64,000 nucleotides of DNA from Simmondsia chinensis (taxonomy: Eukaryota > Streptophyta > Magnoliopsida > Caryophyllales > Simmondsiaceae): the NCBI GenBank assembly GCA_018398585.1, contig JAGTTD010000011.1:15615346-15679345 (forward strand), read 5' to 3'. Both the position numbers and the translations under genes were made by a program. Below are positions 52,176 through 64,000 of the stretch, one piece after another. The notes beneath the pieces were generated by a model. The model searched no databases. It worked only from the letters and a program-made list of their open reading frames with translations, and was not told the origin of the DNA. How positions within the stretch are numbered: the stretch's first letter is position 1; each line of letters starts with the position of its first letter.

Positions 52176-54866
52176 CGTTGGTGCCATGTGTAGGCAATAT
52201 CCCTTTCAAGGTGTTTTCTTTTAAAAGATTGAACAAGTGAACTTACGTTAGATTCATTTAAACAATTACCATAGTTTTGATAAGGAAATAACATGAATAA
52301 ATAATTTATTTCTCATATTAAAATTTTCATTATCAATACCAATTGAATAACAATTATTCATAAAACGAGATACAAAAATCAAACTCCTGTGTAGAGTAGT
52401 TACAAATAAACAATCTTTTAAAACAAAGCTCTATTACTAAAGTTTAAACTAACATCTCCTACACTTAAGACCATTATTATTGTATTGTCCCTAACCATCA
52501 GGTACAACACCCATCGTGCAGCCTTTAGCCTAGCCCGAACTCCTGTAACATATTACAGATATGGTCAATTGAACCTGAGTCCACCCACCAGGAAACTGGT
52601 GAACTCTCAAGTGCGCATGACTCAACTAAGTGAGATATCAATATACCTTCACCAGATGGCTTAGCAGTCTTTGTAGGAAGAGTAGCTATGTACTTAGTGT
52701 AGTTTCTCCTCCAGTGGCCTAGTTTTCTTGCAAAATAAACACTTCTTTTGCCGACTTCCTTATGGATTTGGTTGCTACAATAGTAACTTTACCCTTTCCT
52801 TTTTTTGTAGTAGGTCCCTTGTGAGTAGTGAGTAAGTCTAACTTATTTTTTCAAGGCAAAGTAATTTGGTCCCGTGAGTACATTATTTATTCCAAATCAA
52901 GTGAAGTTCACCAGTCGTATCCATATTAAAAACACTATAAATGTAAATAATCGTATAACTACCTTATATGAGTCATGTATAATGCATTGATATATATATT
53001 CTTTTAATTTAGCATACATAATAAACCAGATATCCACCAAATTGTACTATCATACATACAATGATGACCCAAACACACCACTCCTTACTCCCCGGCAGCG
53101 GGGTCGCACGAAGCTAGTTCAGGTGAGAACTATTCTCAATTAACCTGTTTTCTTATAACTCTTACTAAACATGATTAACTCACCACTTTACCTTAGTCTC
53201 TAACATGATACAACAGAGCTCCTCGGGGAGGCTAATGCATTATGCTAGTCAAGTGTAAACCATCACCTAAACCTCCGTACAAATACACGAAATACTCCAC
53301 GGCAGCGTGGTTGCATCGCTTCTTTGCACTTTGGTTTATCCTACAAGAAGTCTAACCCTGTAATCTGCAAACCGACATTCTCCGCAGGGAGGTCTATCGA
53401 TCTACTATACTGCTAGACTGGTAATGGAGATCGTGAGATTACAACAATTGAAACCTCACTCCCACTTGATTTTTATAACCAGTGGTTTTTAATTAACTTG
53501 CATTTACAACCTGAATTATCTCATAATCCCCTTTAGAATCACATTCTAAAATTAACTAAAATTAATTAATTAATTTATTTATAATACTATCATTTTACAG
53601 TATAGATTATCTCATAATCTTACATTAGAATCTCATTCTAAAATTCAATCAATAAAATTAATTAATTAATTTTAATTAAAATAATACCAACATTTAATTT
53701 AGATTATCACATAATCTAATTTTTAAAATCCTATTCTAAAATTAAATTAAAATAATTTCAGTTGAAATCAATAGCGATTTTGGGCTTAGACTATCCCATA
53801 GTCTATTTTAGAATCTTATTCTTAAAAAAAAAAAAACAAACTTTAGACTATCTCATAGTCTATTTTAGAATCTTATTCTAAAATAATATCAAATAACTTT
53901 TATTTAAAATAACACTGATTTACAGCTTAGATTGTCTCATAATTTAATTTAGAATCTCATTCTAAAAGAAAATTAATTAATAAAATAATTAATTTATAAT
54001 TATTATGTAAATCAGTACTGATGTCTACACATCCCAAAAGTAGAAATTAAAAAAAAAATTAAACCTTTTTTTATTTAATTGCTGACATCATACGTCAGAC
54101 GCTGACGTCAGCTGTCAGCAGCAGGCACTGATGTCAGCGTCTGCTAACAATTTTTTTTTAAAATTTTAAAATTAAAATATTTAATTTTAAAATAAATTGA
54201 ATCTAATTAGATTAAATCAATTTATCTGATTTCGTATAAAATAATTAAATCCAATCTCATTAGTTCAACTTTATCCAATTTTATAAAAATTAATTGAATC
54301 TAATCTAATTAGATCAAAGTTATCCATTATTAAAAATATTTGAATCTAATCTTATTAGATCACTTTTGTCCGATTTCGTAAATCATGATAGATAACGTAC
54401 AATCTCATTATACGAACAACATAATCGCAAATTTGTGGGTCGTTTCGAATTAACAATTTATTCATCAACGATTTAAATAATTTAAATCGTTACTGTAAAT
54501 AACCTAGTTAACTATTGAATCTTTTAACCGATTTAAACCATTTAAATCAATACTTTAAATAACCTAGTTAACTGTTAACTCTTTTAACCGATTTAAACAA
54601 TTTAAATCGATACTTCAAAATATTCTAATTAACCATTAATTACTTTAATGATTTAAACAATTTCAATCACTAATTCAAACAATCATGTGAATTAACTGTT
54701 AATTCTTTATTGATTTAAACAATTTAAATCCAACCGTCAAATTAAACTAACTCTCCTTCTTAATAAAATCTTTATTTTAATAAATCGCCAATCTATTTAT
54801 TTTCGATCTTATTATACTTAGTTATGGACATTATGAATATAATCAGAGGCTGGCTCTGATACTAAT
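52176..54866 (-). other. Interior remnant of the long-LTR copia
   Basis: On the minus strand, 52500-52850 gives a copia-like zinc knuckle remnant (RKLGHWRRNYTKY, near 52715) and SWWVDSGSIDH (near 52590), the start of the protease. Everything beyond protease is gone. 52900-54850 is an AT-rich leader with degenerate tandem units: about 70-bp units containing 'ccgatttaaacaatttaaat' (54460-54740), and repeated 'tctcataatct.attttagaatct' blocks (53510-53960). No intact gene is present. Confidence 0.6.
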
Positions 54867-56991
54867 TGTAGGAAAAAAGATATGAATTTTGGTTGAAAAA
54901 TAAACTCTGATGCCGACTATTGGGTTCACAGTTCTTAATTATGGTCACAACAATAGACACCTATTAGAGTACTTAGAGTAGGAGACTTTTCTCTCTACCT
55001 AAGCCCCCGGTCGAATAGTCACGCTTCGTGACACCTCACGAGCAAGAGTTCCCGGGAACAGGTTTTTCTCTATAAACCCTTTGCCCTATACCGGTTGTTG
55101 GGATAAATTTTAAAAATTCTCCCTACTTTCATAAAAGTTAACGCAGCGGAACAGGTTTAGAATTCAAAACTCTAAACCTAGGGTCGATTTAAAATTCTTA
55201 ATTTTAAATCTACTGACTTAAGTTCATAATTTAAATCAACAAATCTAAATTCTTAATTTAGATCTACAGGCCTTTCACTCTAATACATTCATAATAATAC
55301 ATAAACTTAAACAAGTATAATAACGAATACTGTAAATAAATACAAAAGTGATACTAAAAGAAGAAGGAAAGAAGAACATACCTGAAATTGCTCCAATACA
55401 AAAGAAAACCAAGAAAATCGAGACCCTGCAATCTTCTACGCAATGACCTCGAACTGCCAGAAGGGTTGGCTCCAAAAAATATTAAACTCAGGAAAGAAAT
55501 ATTTCAGCGAAATTTTTTTCTCCAATTAGATCTCCGGAACAATTTTAGAAACCCTAAAGAAATATTTCAACTTGAATGCTAAACCTCGGAATAAGCACCT
55601 TTATTTATAGAAGTATTTCGGAGTGAAAAATCCAATTTTAATCGATGTGGGATTGCCCAGTTAAAATCAAAACGCGTCGTTTTATTTAAAATGCGATTAA
55701 AATGTTGAGTTTCAATCCCAGGTCAAACGCATCCGTGGTCCACCAGTGTCGTGACACGTGTCATCGCGTGATTCTTCCCTGCGTGGGGACGCGGATATCC
55801 ATGGTGGATGTCCCAGCGCGCGACAGATTTAGTTCACGCGGGTCGCAAGCTATGCAGTTTTTTTTTTTTTTTTTTACTTTGTTTCCCACATGTAAAAATT
55901 CATCCAATTTAATTTTAATTTTTCAAAATTATTTTATTTTATAACTTTTAAATTTTTTATTCATCTCATAAATAATGTTTGGCAAAATTAACGTTACCCA
56001 TCTTATGGATAAATAATTCATCTCATGATATTAATTTAATTGCCATTTAATGAGACTTAATTCCACTAAATAAATCTCACTGCACTCTATACTTAAATTA
56101 TTTATTCGATATCTCCCTAATAGACTATAATGATGACAACAACCCCTCCACTAGATGTCCATGACAAAGGATAAATATAACCACTACCATTATTCTTTTC
56201 ACAGCTTCTCCATTAGTTACCGACTCGCTTTTCACTGAATAATTCATTTGTACTTGAACATATTCACAGTATAAATTCTAAATGTCAAACACTTGGAATA
56301 CTTTGGCCAAAGTTTCGGAACTATTCAAATATTTGCGAATCAACTAAGGGGACATCTGTATCTCATAAGAGACTGTAGATTCCCTATTGAGTACTTGATC
56401 ATTGTCACACTTCACGTCGCTACCCAGTGTACGTGGGATTTCAGTCATTCGTTTAGACCTTACTTATAGTACACCAAAGTAACTAACGCTCCATGCACAA
56501 GTCCAGAATACCCTCAGGATTTAGAGTCGTCGTTCAAACAGTACAATGTGAATCACTTATCTGCGATAGTAGTCTAGAAATAAGTAATCCACATGGTCCA
56601 ACTCAGTGTGTCAATCTTATTAAACACACTAACCTAACACTTTTGGATCTCCATCCACATGACCAAGACAAGTCATCTAAAGTGTCACGTTATAGTCTTA
56701 ACATACAAGTGGTGCAAACTTATCTTCGACTACGAGTCTTTCAAAAACAATCCATACCATTTGTTCCAAGTCTATCTGTGACTTAGTCTCATAAACCACT
56801 TAGAACAAACATGTAAATTGTAGTATGATGACTACACCCATCTCATGGATGTCTCCCAAAAGAAAATCACATGCAGTATAAATGCTTACATACGCAAATT
56901 TAACTAGGAAACGACTGAAACTTCAATTTTATTTATTAATTAATTTAATATATCCAGAATAAATTTGGATTTCAGGACACTGTTCCTAACT
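54867..56991 (-). repeat. 5' LTR of the long-LTR copia (2.1 kb)
   Basis: It begins TGTAGGAAAAAAG next to the primer-binding site (minus-strand TAGTATCAGAGC, 54853-54864) and ends at the TSD AGAAC. It is the full-length partner of 43376-45263. Short open frames inside are not coding. Confidence 0.8.
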
Positions 56992-57300
56992 AGAACTGCC
57001 CTAACCCCTTGGCTGCACGCATCAATCTTAATCACAAACGACTCTCGAAAGTCAGGCATCCTTAATACAGGAGCAGTACACAAAGCAAGCTTCAAGTTCT
57101 CAAAGGATTCTTGAGATATTGGGGACCTAGTAAAGGCCTCCTTCTTAAGCAAGGCATTCAAGGGTTTAGCAATCACTCCATACCCTTGAATAAATTTCTT
57201 GTAATACCCAGTTAGTCCCAAAAAACCTCTTAATTGTTTAACAGAAGTGGGTGTAGGCCACTGTTTCATAGCTTGAATCTTAGATGCATCAGTGGCCAGG
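56992..57300 (-). pseudogene. Gypsy element 2 pol, 5' part: RT end and RNase H start
   Basis: Minus strand: ASKIQAMKQWPTPTSVKQLRG, GLTGYYKKFIQGYGVIAKPL, then APVLRMPDFRESFVIKIDAC up to the copia insertion. It joins in frame to 43370 across the insertion. Beyond 57300 similarity stops, so most of RT and gag are lost. Confidence 0.88.
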
Positions 57301-58485
57301 TATTCTCAAACAAATCGTTTAGAGAATGCAACCATTTTCTTCCTATCGGTTTAGTTTTACGCTGCATACATGGTAATATCTGAAACATAAAACAACCGTG
57401 CTTAGGAACACTTCCTAATGTTAAGTTAGTCAGCCAACTTCACCAATGTATTTAACACGGCTTACTATTCCATAACAATTATAAATCCACAAAATTGGAT
57501 ATATTGCTTATTTCGCAAACCAACAAAGATAAAACTAGAATTTTTTCTTTCCCAGCAAAGTTTTAAAATCTCTAGTTATTATGTGTTCCAACAACATTTT
57601 TCTTTCGAAGTTCACGCAATTTGCTAAAATGTCATTTTCATGCATTAGACACCTTTATCAACTCAGCTCAATCATCTAGGATTTTCAGGGAAATCAAACA
57701 TTTAATAAGAAAAATGAATAAATCAACCATTTAATTAGAAATATGTATAAAACAAAATAAAGGCTAGAACGAAGTTTAATTGCAAGAGATTGATGATTAT
57801 TTACTTGCTTTTTTGTAATTACTCTTGTTGGGATATTTTTCCACATTTACTTATAACTTGTTCTTCTTCCTCCTTTGGGCTGTGTTTAGAGCAACCATGG
57901 CTCAAAATACAAACACTTGACTCCTAATTATAGTTGAGGGTCTTCAATGCTATAAATTCAAAGAGGAGAAAACCTAGCTTTATGGGTTTTGTGCCACCTC
58001 ATGTTTGGTGTCTTTCACCCTTCATGGGGCTTGACACCACCTACTTGCTTGCCAGCTCTTGCCACCATATGCAAACTGGTTTGATGGGTGGCTGACTCCC
58101 CCTATTTGGGTGTTGCCACCACATGCTTTAGACGCCATCTCATGCTTACTTCAAGTGTTTTCGATGTCACCTCGTGCTTACGGAGCCACCTCTTGCTAAT
58201 TAACTTACGTCGAGCACCACATCATGCTTAAAATGTCACCTCATGCTAATTCACCTATTTTGGATGCCTTCTCGTACTTAAAATGTCACCTCATGCTAAT
58301 TCACCAACTTTCGACGGCATCTTATGCTTAAAATTCCACCTCATTCAAATTAAGCTACTTTGGGCTTCATCTTGTGCTTAGAGTGCCACTTTGTGCTAAA
58401 ATGTTACCTTGTGCTTACTATTTAGAACTTGTGTGGTTTCCATAATTTCCTTTAACCTAATTACTAAAAATTGGGTCTTACATTT
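57301..58485 (-). repeat. Probable 3' LTR of gypsy element 3
   Basis: The minus strand starts TGTAAGACCCAATTTTTAG at about 58485, next to the end of pol. Within it, 58080-58440 is made of degenerate about 55-bp units containing 'gtcacctcatgctaattcacc'-like phrases. The far LTR end is not defined. Confidence 0.45.
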
Positions 58486-58489
58486 TTTT

Positions 58490-59440
58490 TCACCCTAATG
58501 TGTTTCATCCACGAAACAAAATATCTATTCTTATAGAAGTATTTTGACTAAGGAAGCATAAAATTTCCTATTATGAGTACACATATATACCTTTTCCAAA
58601 GAGGTCAGGGTACTGCTATTTTAGTCCGAGTGATGCTTCCATTGCACTTTTACCATTCAAATTGTTAGGTTTCTTAAGGGCTTTTCCTTTGTTTCAAAAA
58701 TTTTCAAAAGAAACTCCTGATATATCATATCTTCATCTATCATAATGGGTTGTCGTTTGATTAAATTTGTGACATCATTAATATATTTTCATTACATGGA
58801 AACATTAAAGACTTCATGAAGTTGCAACAAAAAGGGAAGTAAAACGATTCTATAAGCCACATCCCCAATTTTTTTTCTAAAATCTCACAGCGATCAATAT
58901 ATCTTGGGTTTAATTTGTTGCGCTTTCATATTATGATTACCCCTTTTGTTAGAGAAACCTTTAGAACTTCATTGACTCCCACTTGGAATTCAAGGGCTCT
59001 TCGTCTTTTATTGGCATAACTTCAATGTCTATTTTGTGGAGCATTTAATCTTTAACGAATAGTTTTCACTTTGATAGTATGCTGTAAGATTTCTGTACAA
59101 CATTCCTATTTCCTTGCTTCCTTTTGCTAATATGATTCACGGTGATCGACACTTTCCCCATAGAGAGTTTTGTGAGGCACCGTCTTGATGCTAATTTGTT
59201 AACTATTGTTGTAAGCAAACTCCACCAATGACAAGTCATCATCCCAACTTCCCTTCTGATCTAAAACACAAGCTCTTAACATATCTTCAAGTACTTGAAT
59301 TACCCTGTCACTTTGGCCATTAGTTTTGGGATGACAGATGCGCTAAAGTTCAACTTTGTCCCCATTGCCTTATGTAATTGCCCACAGCGTCTTGAAAGGA
59401 AATCATGAGTCACGATCAAACATAATATATTACTCCGTTT
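58490..59440 (-). pseudogene. Gypsy element 3 pol remnant (integrase end, chromovirus/Tekay-like)
   Basis: The decayed minus-strand frame gives [11 protein letters not shown] and a damaged version of the HPQTDGQ region near 59330-59400. It continues with a WDDYL-type region, then RRRALEFQVG and VLKVSLTKGV near 58920-59000, and HEVFNVSM with KVQWKHHS near 58630-58830. The order and wording fit the integrase C-terminus and chromodomain end of Tekay-type chromoviruses. Many stops are present. Confidence 0.7.
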
Positions 59441-59448
59441 AACCTCAT

Positions 59449-59610
59449 TGATGTGGTTTTAATATGTGTTAAAAACTGTGCACTCGCAAGCGTACGATCA
59501 AGTCGTAGCTGTGGCGGGTATACGCGTGTCTTATTTGAAGGGAATCAGTGTAAAATTCGTTTTAATTGATGTGAGTAGTTAAAATTTGAGTTCTGGTTGA
59601 GAAGATGACT
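59449..59610 (-). repeat. Truncated element-X-family LTR leading into the minisatellite
   Basis: It begins TGATGTGGTTTTAATATG and carries 'ctgtgcactcgcaagcgta', 'agtcgtagctgtggcggg' and 'gggaatcagtg'. After about 150 bp it passes into the tandem array without a clear border. Confidence 0.6.
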
Positions 59611-60031
59611 AAATTAGTCAAAATCACTACTCAATTTCTAAAAATCACCTAATTAGACAAAATCATCACTAAATTATTCAAATTCACTTAATTACTCAAA
59701 ATCACTACTTCAAATCACCTAATTACTCAAAATCACCCTTCATTTGCTCAAAATAACCTATTTACTAAAAATCACCATTCAATCACTCAAAGTCACCTAA
59801 TTACTCAAAATCCCCATTCAATTAGTCAAAATCAGCACTCAATTACTCAAATTCATCTAATTACTTAAAATCACAACTCACTTACTCTAGGTCACAGATT
59901 TACTCAAAATAACATTCAATTACTATAAATAACCTAATTACTAAAAGTCACCATTCAATTACTTAAAATCACTTAATTACTCCAAATAACCTAATGACTG
60001 AAAAATACTATTTAATTACATAAAATCACCT

Positions 60032-60225
60032 ATAACAACAACAATCCCAGTGCCTCAAGGGCTCCCGCAAAAGCAGGGTCGGGGGGGGGGGGGGGGGGGG
60101 TAGATGTACGCAGCCTTCCCCCTTCAGAGTGTCAACCTGAAGAGAGGCTGTTTCCGAGGACCCCCAACCTGAGAGGTAAGTCTTCATCGCCTCATGGAGA
60201 CTTCTGAGCAATGAGCTGTGAGCAA
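60032..60225 (-). mobile_element. Au-type SINE inside the minisatellite
   Basis: The minus strand carries CTCTCAGGTTGGGGGTCC, GGGGGAAGGCTGCGTACAT, a long C run (60080-60100 as G on plus), GACCCTGC, GCACTGGGATTG and terminal TTGTTGTTAT. This is the same body as at 32030-32190. Its 5' head (GCTCATTGCTCAGAAG...) is not clearly 5S-like. The TSD cannot be read because both flanks are satellite. Confidence 0.75.
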
Positions 60226-60459
60226 CATTCAATTACTCAGAATCACCTAATTACACAAAATTACCATTTAGTTACTTAAATTCACCTAATTACTCAAAAT
60301 TATCACTCACTTATCTAAATCACCGAACTACTCAAGATCAACATTCAACTACTCCAAACAACCTAATTACTAAAAATAACCATTCAATAACTAAAAATCA
60401 AGTAATTATTCAAAATCACCACTCACTTAGTCCAAATCACTTAATTACTCAACTACAAA

Positions 60460-61080
60460 AGGGGCTTTTTTTATTTATTTTATTTTTTACTAAAACCGCT
60501 TACACTTTAGGTCCGATTTAGAAAAAAAACCACCTAACTTTTCTAATTTTTCATGTTCATACCCAAAATTTTTAAAAATTTTCAAGATCACACCTAATTC
60601 TAATATCGTTAAATTTCTGTTAAAATAAATAGGAAATGACTAAACTACCCACAATAAAACCTTTTTTTGTTTTTGTTTTTAATGAATTAAAAATTCACTT
60701 TTTTTTTGTTTGAAATAATTAGAATTTTCCCATGACTCATAGCTAAACTTGAAATTTTTAATTATCTTTTCAACTTAATTTTTTATTTTTATCACTTTTT
60801 TCTTCAGTGTTTAAAAATTTTTGTTTAATAATTGGGATTTTTCAATGAATTATAAATAATTTTTCAAATAAAAAATACTTATAAATATTTTTGTGGCAAA
60901 AGGCTATAGCAGTGCGCCAAACCTTTAACAATTTTACAATTTCAGAGGTCAAGGATAATTTCATTTGTAAAATACATTACTTAATATAATATAATTAAAT
61001 TAAATTAAACTTGGTGTTTGCATGCATTTATACCCCTAAATGTGGCGTTTTATTTGACCAAAAGTAGAAAACCCTTACAA
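60460..61080. mobile_element. AT-rich insertion in the minisatellite, unclassified
   Basis: About 620 bp of non-satellite DNA with the array continuing on both sides, so it is an insertion. It has long A/T runs, 'atacccctaaatgtggcg' near the right end and 'ctacaaaaggggc' at the left. Terminal inverted repeats are weak. A MITE is possible. Confidence 0.4.
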
Positions 61081-62150
61081 AAAATCATCATTCAATTGCT
61101 CAAAATCACCTAATCACACAAAATAATCACTCAATCAATCATGCACCTAATAATTCAAAATTATCACTTACTGACTTCAAGTCATCTATTTACAAAAAAA
61201 TCACCATTAATTTATTCAAAATCACCAAATTACACAAAATCACCATTCAGTTACTCAAAGTTACCTAATTACACAAAATCACCACTCAATTATTCCGAAT
61301 AAACTAATTACTCAAAATCATCACTCACTTACTCCAAATTACCATATTACTTAAAATCACCATTCAAATACACAAAATTTCGTAATTACTCCAAATCACT
61401 ACTCAGTTAATCAAATTCACTAAATTACTCAAAATCATCACTCACTTACTCCAGATCACCATTCAATTACTCAAAATAACCTAACTGCTTAAGAACACCA
61501 TTCAATTACTAAACATCATCTGATTACTCAAATCACCAACCACTTATTCCAAATGATCTATTTACTAAAAATCACCATTCAATTATTCAAAATAACCTAA
61601 TTACTAAAAATCACCATTTGTTACTCAAATTCACCTAATTACTTAAAATCACCAGACAATTACTACAAACCATTTAATTACTCAAAATTACCATTCAATC
61701 ACTCAAAATAACCTAATTACTAAAAATCATATTTTTAATTACTCAAAATCAGCAGCCACTTACTCCAAATCACTTAATTACTGAAAATCATCATTCAATT
61801 ACTGAATTAGTTACTCAAATTCACCTAATTACTCAAAATCATCACTCACCTACTCCTAGCACCTAATTATACAAAATACCCGCTGAATAATTCAAAATAA
61901 CTTAATTACTGAAAGTCACCATTCAATTACTAGATATCACCACTCACTTATTCCAAATCACCAAGTTACTCAAAATCACTCACTTCAAATCACCTAATTA
62001 CACAAAATCACCATCAATTACTAAAAATCTTGTAAACACTAAATGTAACCAATCACTTACTCAAAATCATCACTCTTCCACTTCAAATAACCGAATTACT
62101 CAAAATCACTATTCAATTACTCGAAATAACCTAATAACTAAAAGTCACCA

Positions 62151-64000
62151 ATTTTTACACCCCAAATTCGAGGGAGTTGAGGTGACACCGTTTGGAGATA
62201 AAAGGACACGTGTTTGCCGCGTAGGGCCATGCTCGAGGCATACTTGGCCTTTAAAAATAGAGATAACAGTGTCTTGAGCCGAATTGCCTTATGAGTTAAA
62301 AACCCTTTAAAAGATAGCAGCCTCTCAAGATGGTCGATAGGGTCAAGGGGGCTGAAGCTCGAGAGACTTCCCAGAACTTTGCAAGAAAAGCAGTTCTCAG
62401 ACTCAAGGTAGTTATTTGGGGTGCATATCAAGAAATGTGGGCTTCAAGCATATCCAAATGGATGTGGGGCATCTGGAAGCGTCTTAAGTGAAATAGACGA
62501 ATGTGGGGCATTTAGAAGAAGCTCAGCATGTGTTTCTAGAGCACAATCATTACCAATTCAGCGCAGGAAAGAACAGTTGAGGCCGAAGAGCAGATATGCT
62601 AAGATTTTAGGATGTAGCAGTTATTTCATACTTATATAAATAAGAGGCACCACTGTCGTTGTAAAGTGTCCAGCATCACCATACAAGACCTCTTCAAGTT
62701 TTCTTTACATCAAACTTATGCTTTTATCATAGGAGTAGTGTAACATAGTCTAGCTTAGCGTAGCATAGCTTGTACTTGTTTTGCTTTCTTCAAGGCAATA
62801 CAATCTTTAGATTTTAGGTATGAACTCACTGTTTTAATCTATTCCCAAAATCAATGAGTTGAGATTTAAGCGATTAGTTTAAGGCTTTGATAGCCATGCC
62901 CCAAGCATGATTTGCGTTGGTCTTAACACTGGTGTCACTGCATGATGTGTCAGATGAATTTAGGTTTAAGTCATTTTTTAAGGGCTTTGACGGCCAAGGC
63001 TTGACCTTGAATGTGTTGTTCCTAATCTAGTGACGTAAATACGGTTCCCTCCTCCTAAATCTTCTCAAACTCTAACTCATTTGAGTTATTACAAGTCAAG
63101 GATGCTAGGCTTAAAAACCTATTTGACTTGGGCTGGTAAGTGGACTATTGAGCTTTTGAGTTTTTATTCATCCCAGTTCTTAGCTTTGAATTGTACAAGG
63201 TAAGGTGTCTGTGAACTCAGCTTCGTCACCCCAATTGCCACTTGAGCCAAGTCCATATCCATTTACTTTCTATCAGCCATTAAATTGTAAAACATTAAAT
63301 ATATATAAATAAAGTCTCCTTAATTGGAGCAAGTGTAGAATCCACGTGCGGTTCATAAATTAGGCTCACTCTCGAGTCGTTGCGAGTCCCATTTATGCAT
63401 GTTTGTTTGGTACTTATAGGGACCACATACACACTAAAAAGAAAAATAGAGCAAACAAACCTTTTGGCAACCACAATTGGAGACATTATACAAGACTTTA
63501 TAGTCTTTAATCCTATCGTGAATTATCATAACAAGTCTCTGAACATTCACCAATGGTCAGAATTAGGGGAGCCAATGCTCTCAAGATTGAGGAACCTGAA
63601 GGGTTGCCACCACTCGAGCACCTCTCAGAACAAAGTCCTGTATTGCTAGGGGATGAAACTAGTCACAACCATGATAACAAAAGCGGAGGTAATGAGGACA
63701 TCCCAGAAGGTGAATGTATGAGGCTTGATGGCTTCTCGAAAGAGATTTATGGCCATGCTTAAACGCCATATGGAAGTCGCTGACCAAAGGCTTGAGCAAG
63801 CTCTAATAAAGGCTCAAGAAAAATAGCATGCAAAGACAGAGTGCATGCCCGCGTAAAAACATAGCCGCCTTAAGGACAATTGTCAATGACATTGGGACTT
63901 CAATGAAAGAAAGGCTACATAAAGAAACTAAGAGAGTCTTGGTTGAGATGAACATAACCTTATCCTCTACTCCTAGCCTTATAGCTAGAGGTGTGGCAAG
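62151..64000 (+). other. Unclassified retroelement-like leader and partial ORF, runs off the window
   Basis: A TATA box 'cttatataaataagaggc' near 62631 is followed by a transcribed-LTR-like stretch with 'aaggcaatacaatctttag' (about 62795). A long leader follows, then an ATG-initiated open stretch (63553-63762, 69 codons: MVRIRGANALKIEEPEGLPP). In another frame near 63727 a charged helix reads MAMLKRHMEVADQRLEQALI. This layout suggests a 5' LTR, leader and start of gag, but no diagnostic motif is visible before the window ends. The family is unknown. Confidence 0.3.

Larger units (their letters stand above)
43376..56991 (-). mobile_element. Long-LTR copia-type element inserted in gypsy 2, itself host to later insertions
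   Basis: The left edge TGTTGGGAAAAAG (43376) and right edge ...CCTAACT (56991) are flanked by a perfect TSD AGAAC (43371-43375 and 56992-56996). Removing the insert plus one TSD puts the RNase H frame of gypsy 2 back together. The LTR at 54867-56991 is 2.1 kb. The matching left LTR (43376-45263) lacks about the last 280 bp, where another element begins. A tRNA-Met primer-binding site is at 54853-54864. The interior remnant (52176-54866) holds copia gag/protease traces near 52500-52850. Confidence 0.75.
59600..62150. repeat. Degenerate minisatellite of about 19-bp units
   Basis: Over about 1.7 kb of actual array the sequence is built of variants of 'attactcaaaatcacc' plus 2-4 bases ('ta' or 'attca'), giving 18-20 bp spacing. 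Neighbouring units differ by substitutions. It is interrupted by a SINE (60032-60225) and by an AT-rich block (about 60460-61080). There is no ORF, and spacers are absent, so it is not a CRISPR-like array. Confidence 0.85.

Noticed and set aside
59600..62150. CRISPR-like repeat array
   Set aside because: Units are degenerate, about 19 bp, directly abutting with no unique spacers, and the DNA is plant nuclear.
62138..62639. 97-codon minus and 72-codon plus frames near the window end
   Set aside because: They overlap on opposite strands, have no domain, and lie upstream of a TATA box in an LTR-like region.

Overview
The window is nuclear DNA of a flowering plant, most likely a eudicot. It is AT-rich and holds one long, intron-rich plant gene surrounded and penetrated by transposable elements (TEs) of typical plant families: Ty1/copia, Ty3/gypsy chromoviruses, non-autonomous LTR elements, L1 and RTE LINEs, Au-type SINEs and a Mutator-like MITE. 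I cannot name the species. There are no bacterial-style operons and no CRISPR. Almost every open frame outside the kinase gene is either TE remnant or chance.

The one cellular gene runs 14714-38126 (+). I could assemble 17 exons with GT-AG borders and consistent phases into an uninterrupted 1287-codon reading frame. It encodes a plant AGC-type Ser/Thr kinase of the IRE/IREH1 (INCOMPLETE ROOT HAIR ELONGATION) family. The kinase motifs, the family's cysteine/histidine finger and the conserved ends are all present, so the gene looks intact. Its introns hold SINEs, RTE and L1 LINE remnants, a TRIM-like fragment, a gypsy remnant, a solo LTR with perfect 5-bp target site duplications (TSDs), and an unusual SINE with a 5S-rRNA-derived head.

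Left flank (1-13.8 kb): an old non-autonomous LTR element, called X here, lies on the minus strand with LTRs at about 1-5060 (cut by the window edge) and 12495-13835. Its left LTR was hit by a gypsy-derived TR-GAG-like element (354-4103). Its interior was hit by a copia element (6288-11897, TSD ATAGC), which in turn was hit by a Mutator-like MITE (8054-8634, 9-bp TSD).

Right flank (38.1-64 kb): a 1.56-kb LTR-like block is followed by a gypsy element (41174-57300) split by a long-LTR copia (43376-56991, TSD AGAAC). That copia contains a fairly complete chromovirus-type gypsy (46687-52175) fused to the end of another non-autonomous element (45264-46686). Then come a second gypsy remnant (57300-59440), a 2.5-kb degenerate minisatellite of about 19-bp units (59600-62150), and an unclassified retroelement-like leader running off the window end.

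The most unusual items are the 5S-headed SINE (31926-32190) with a 13-bp TSD, the orphan ORF carried by the non-autonomous gypsy derivative, a small inversion inside a gypsy integrase, the chimeric LTR junction at 46687, and the minisatellite that starts inside an X-family LTR. All assignments come from reading translations, motifs and repeat ends by eye. No database search was run.
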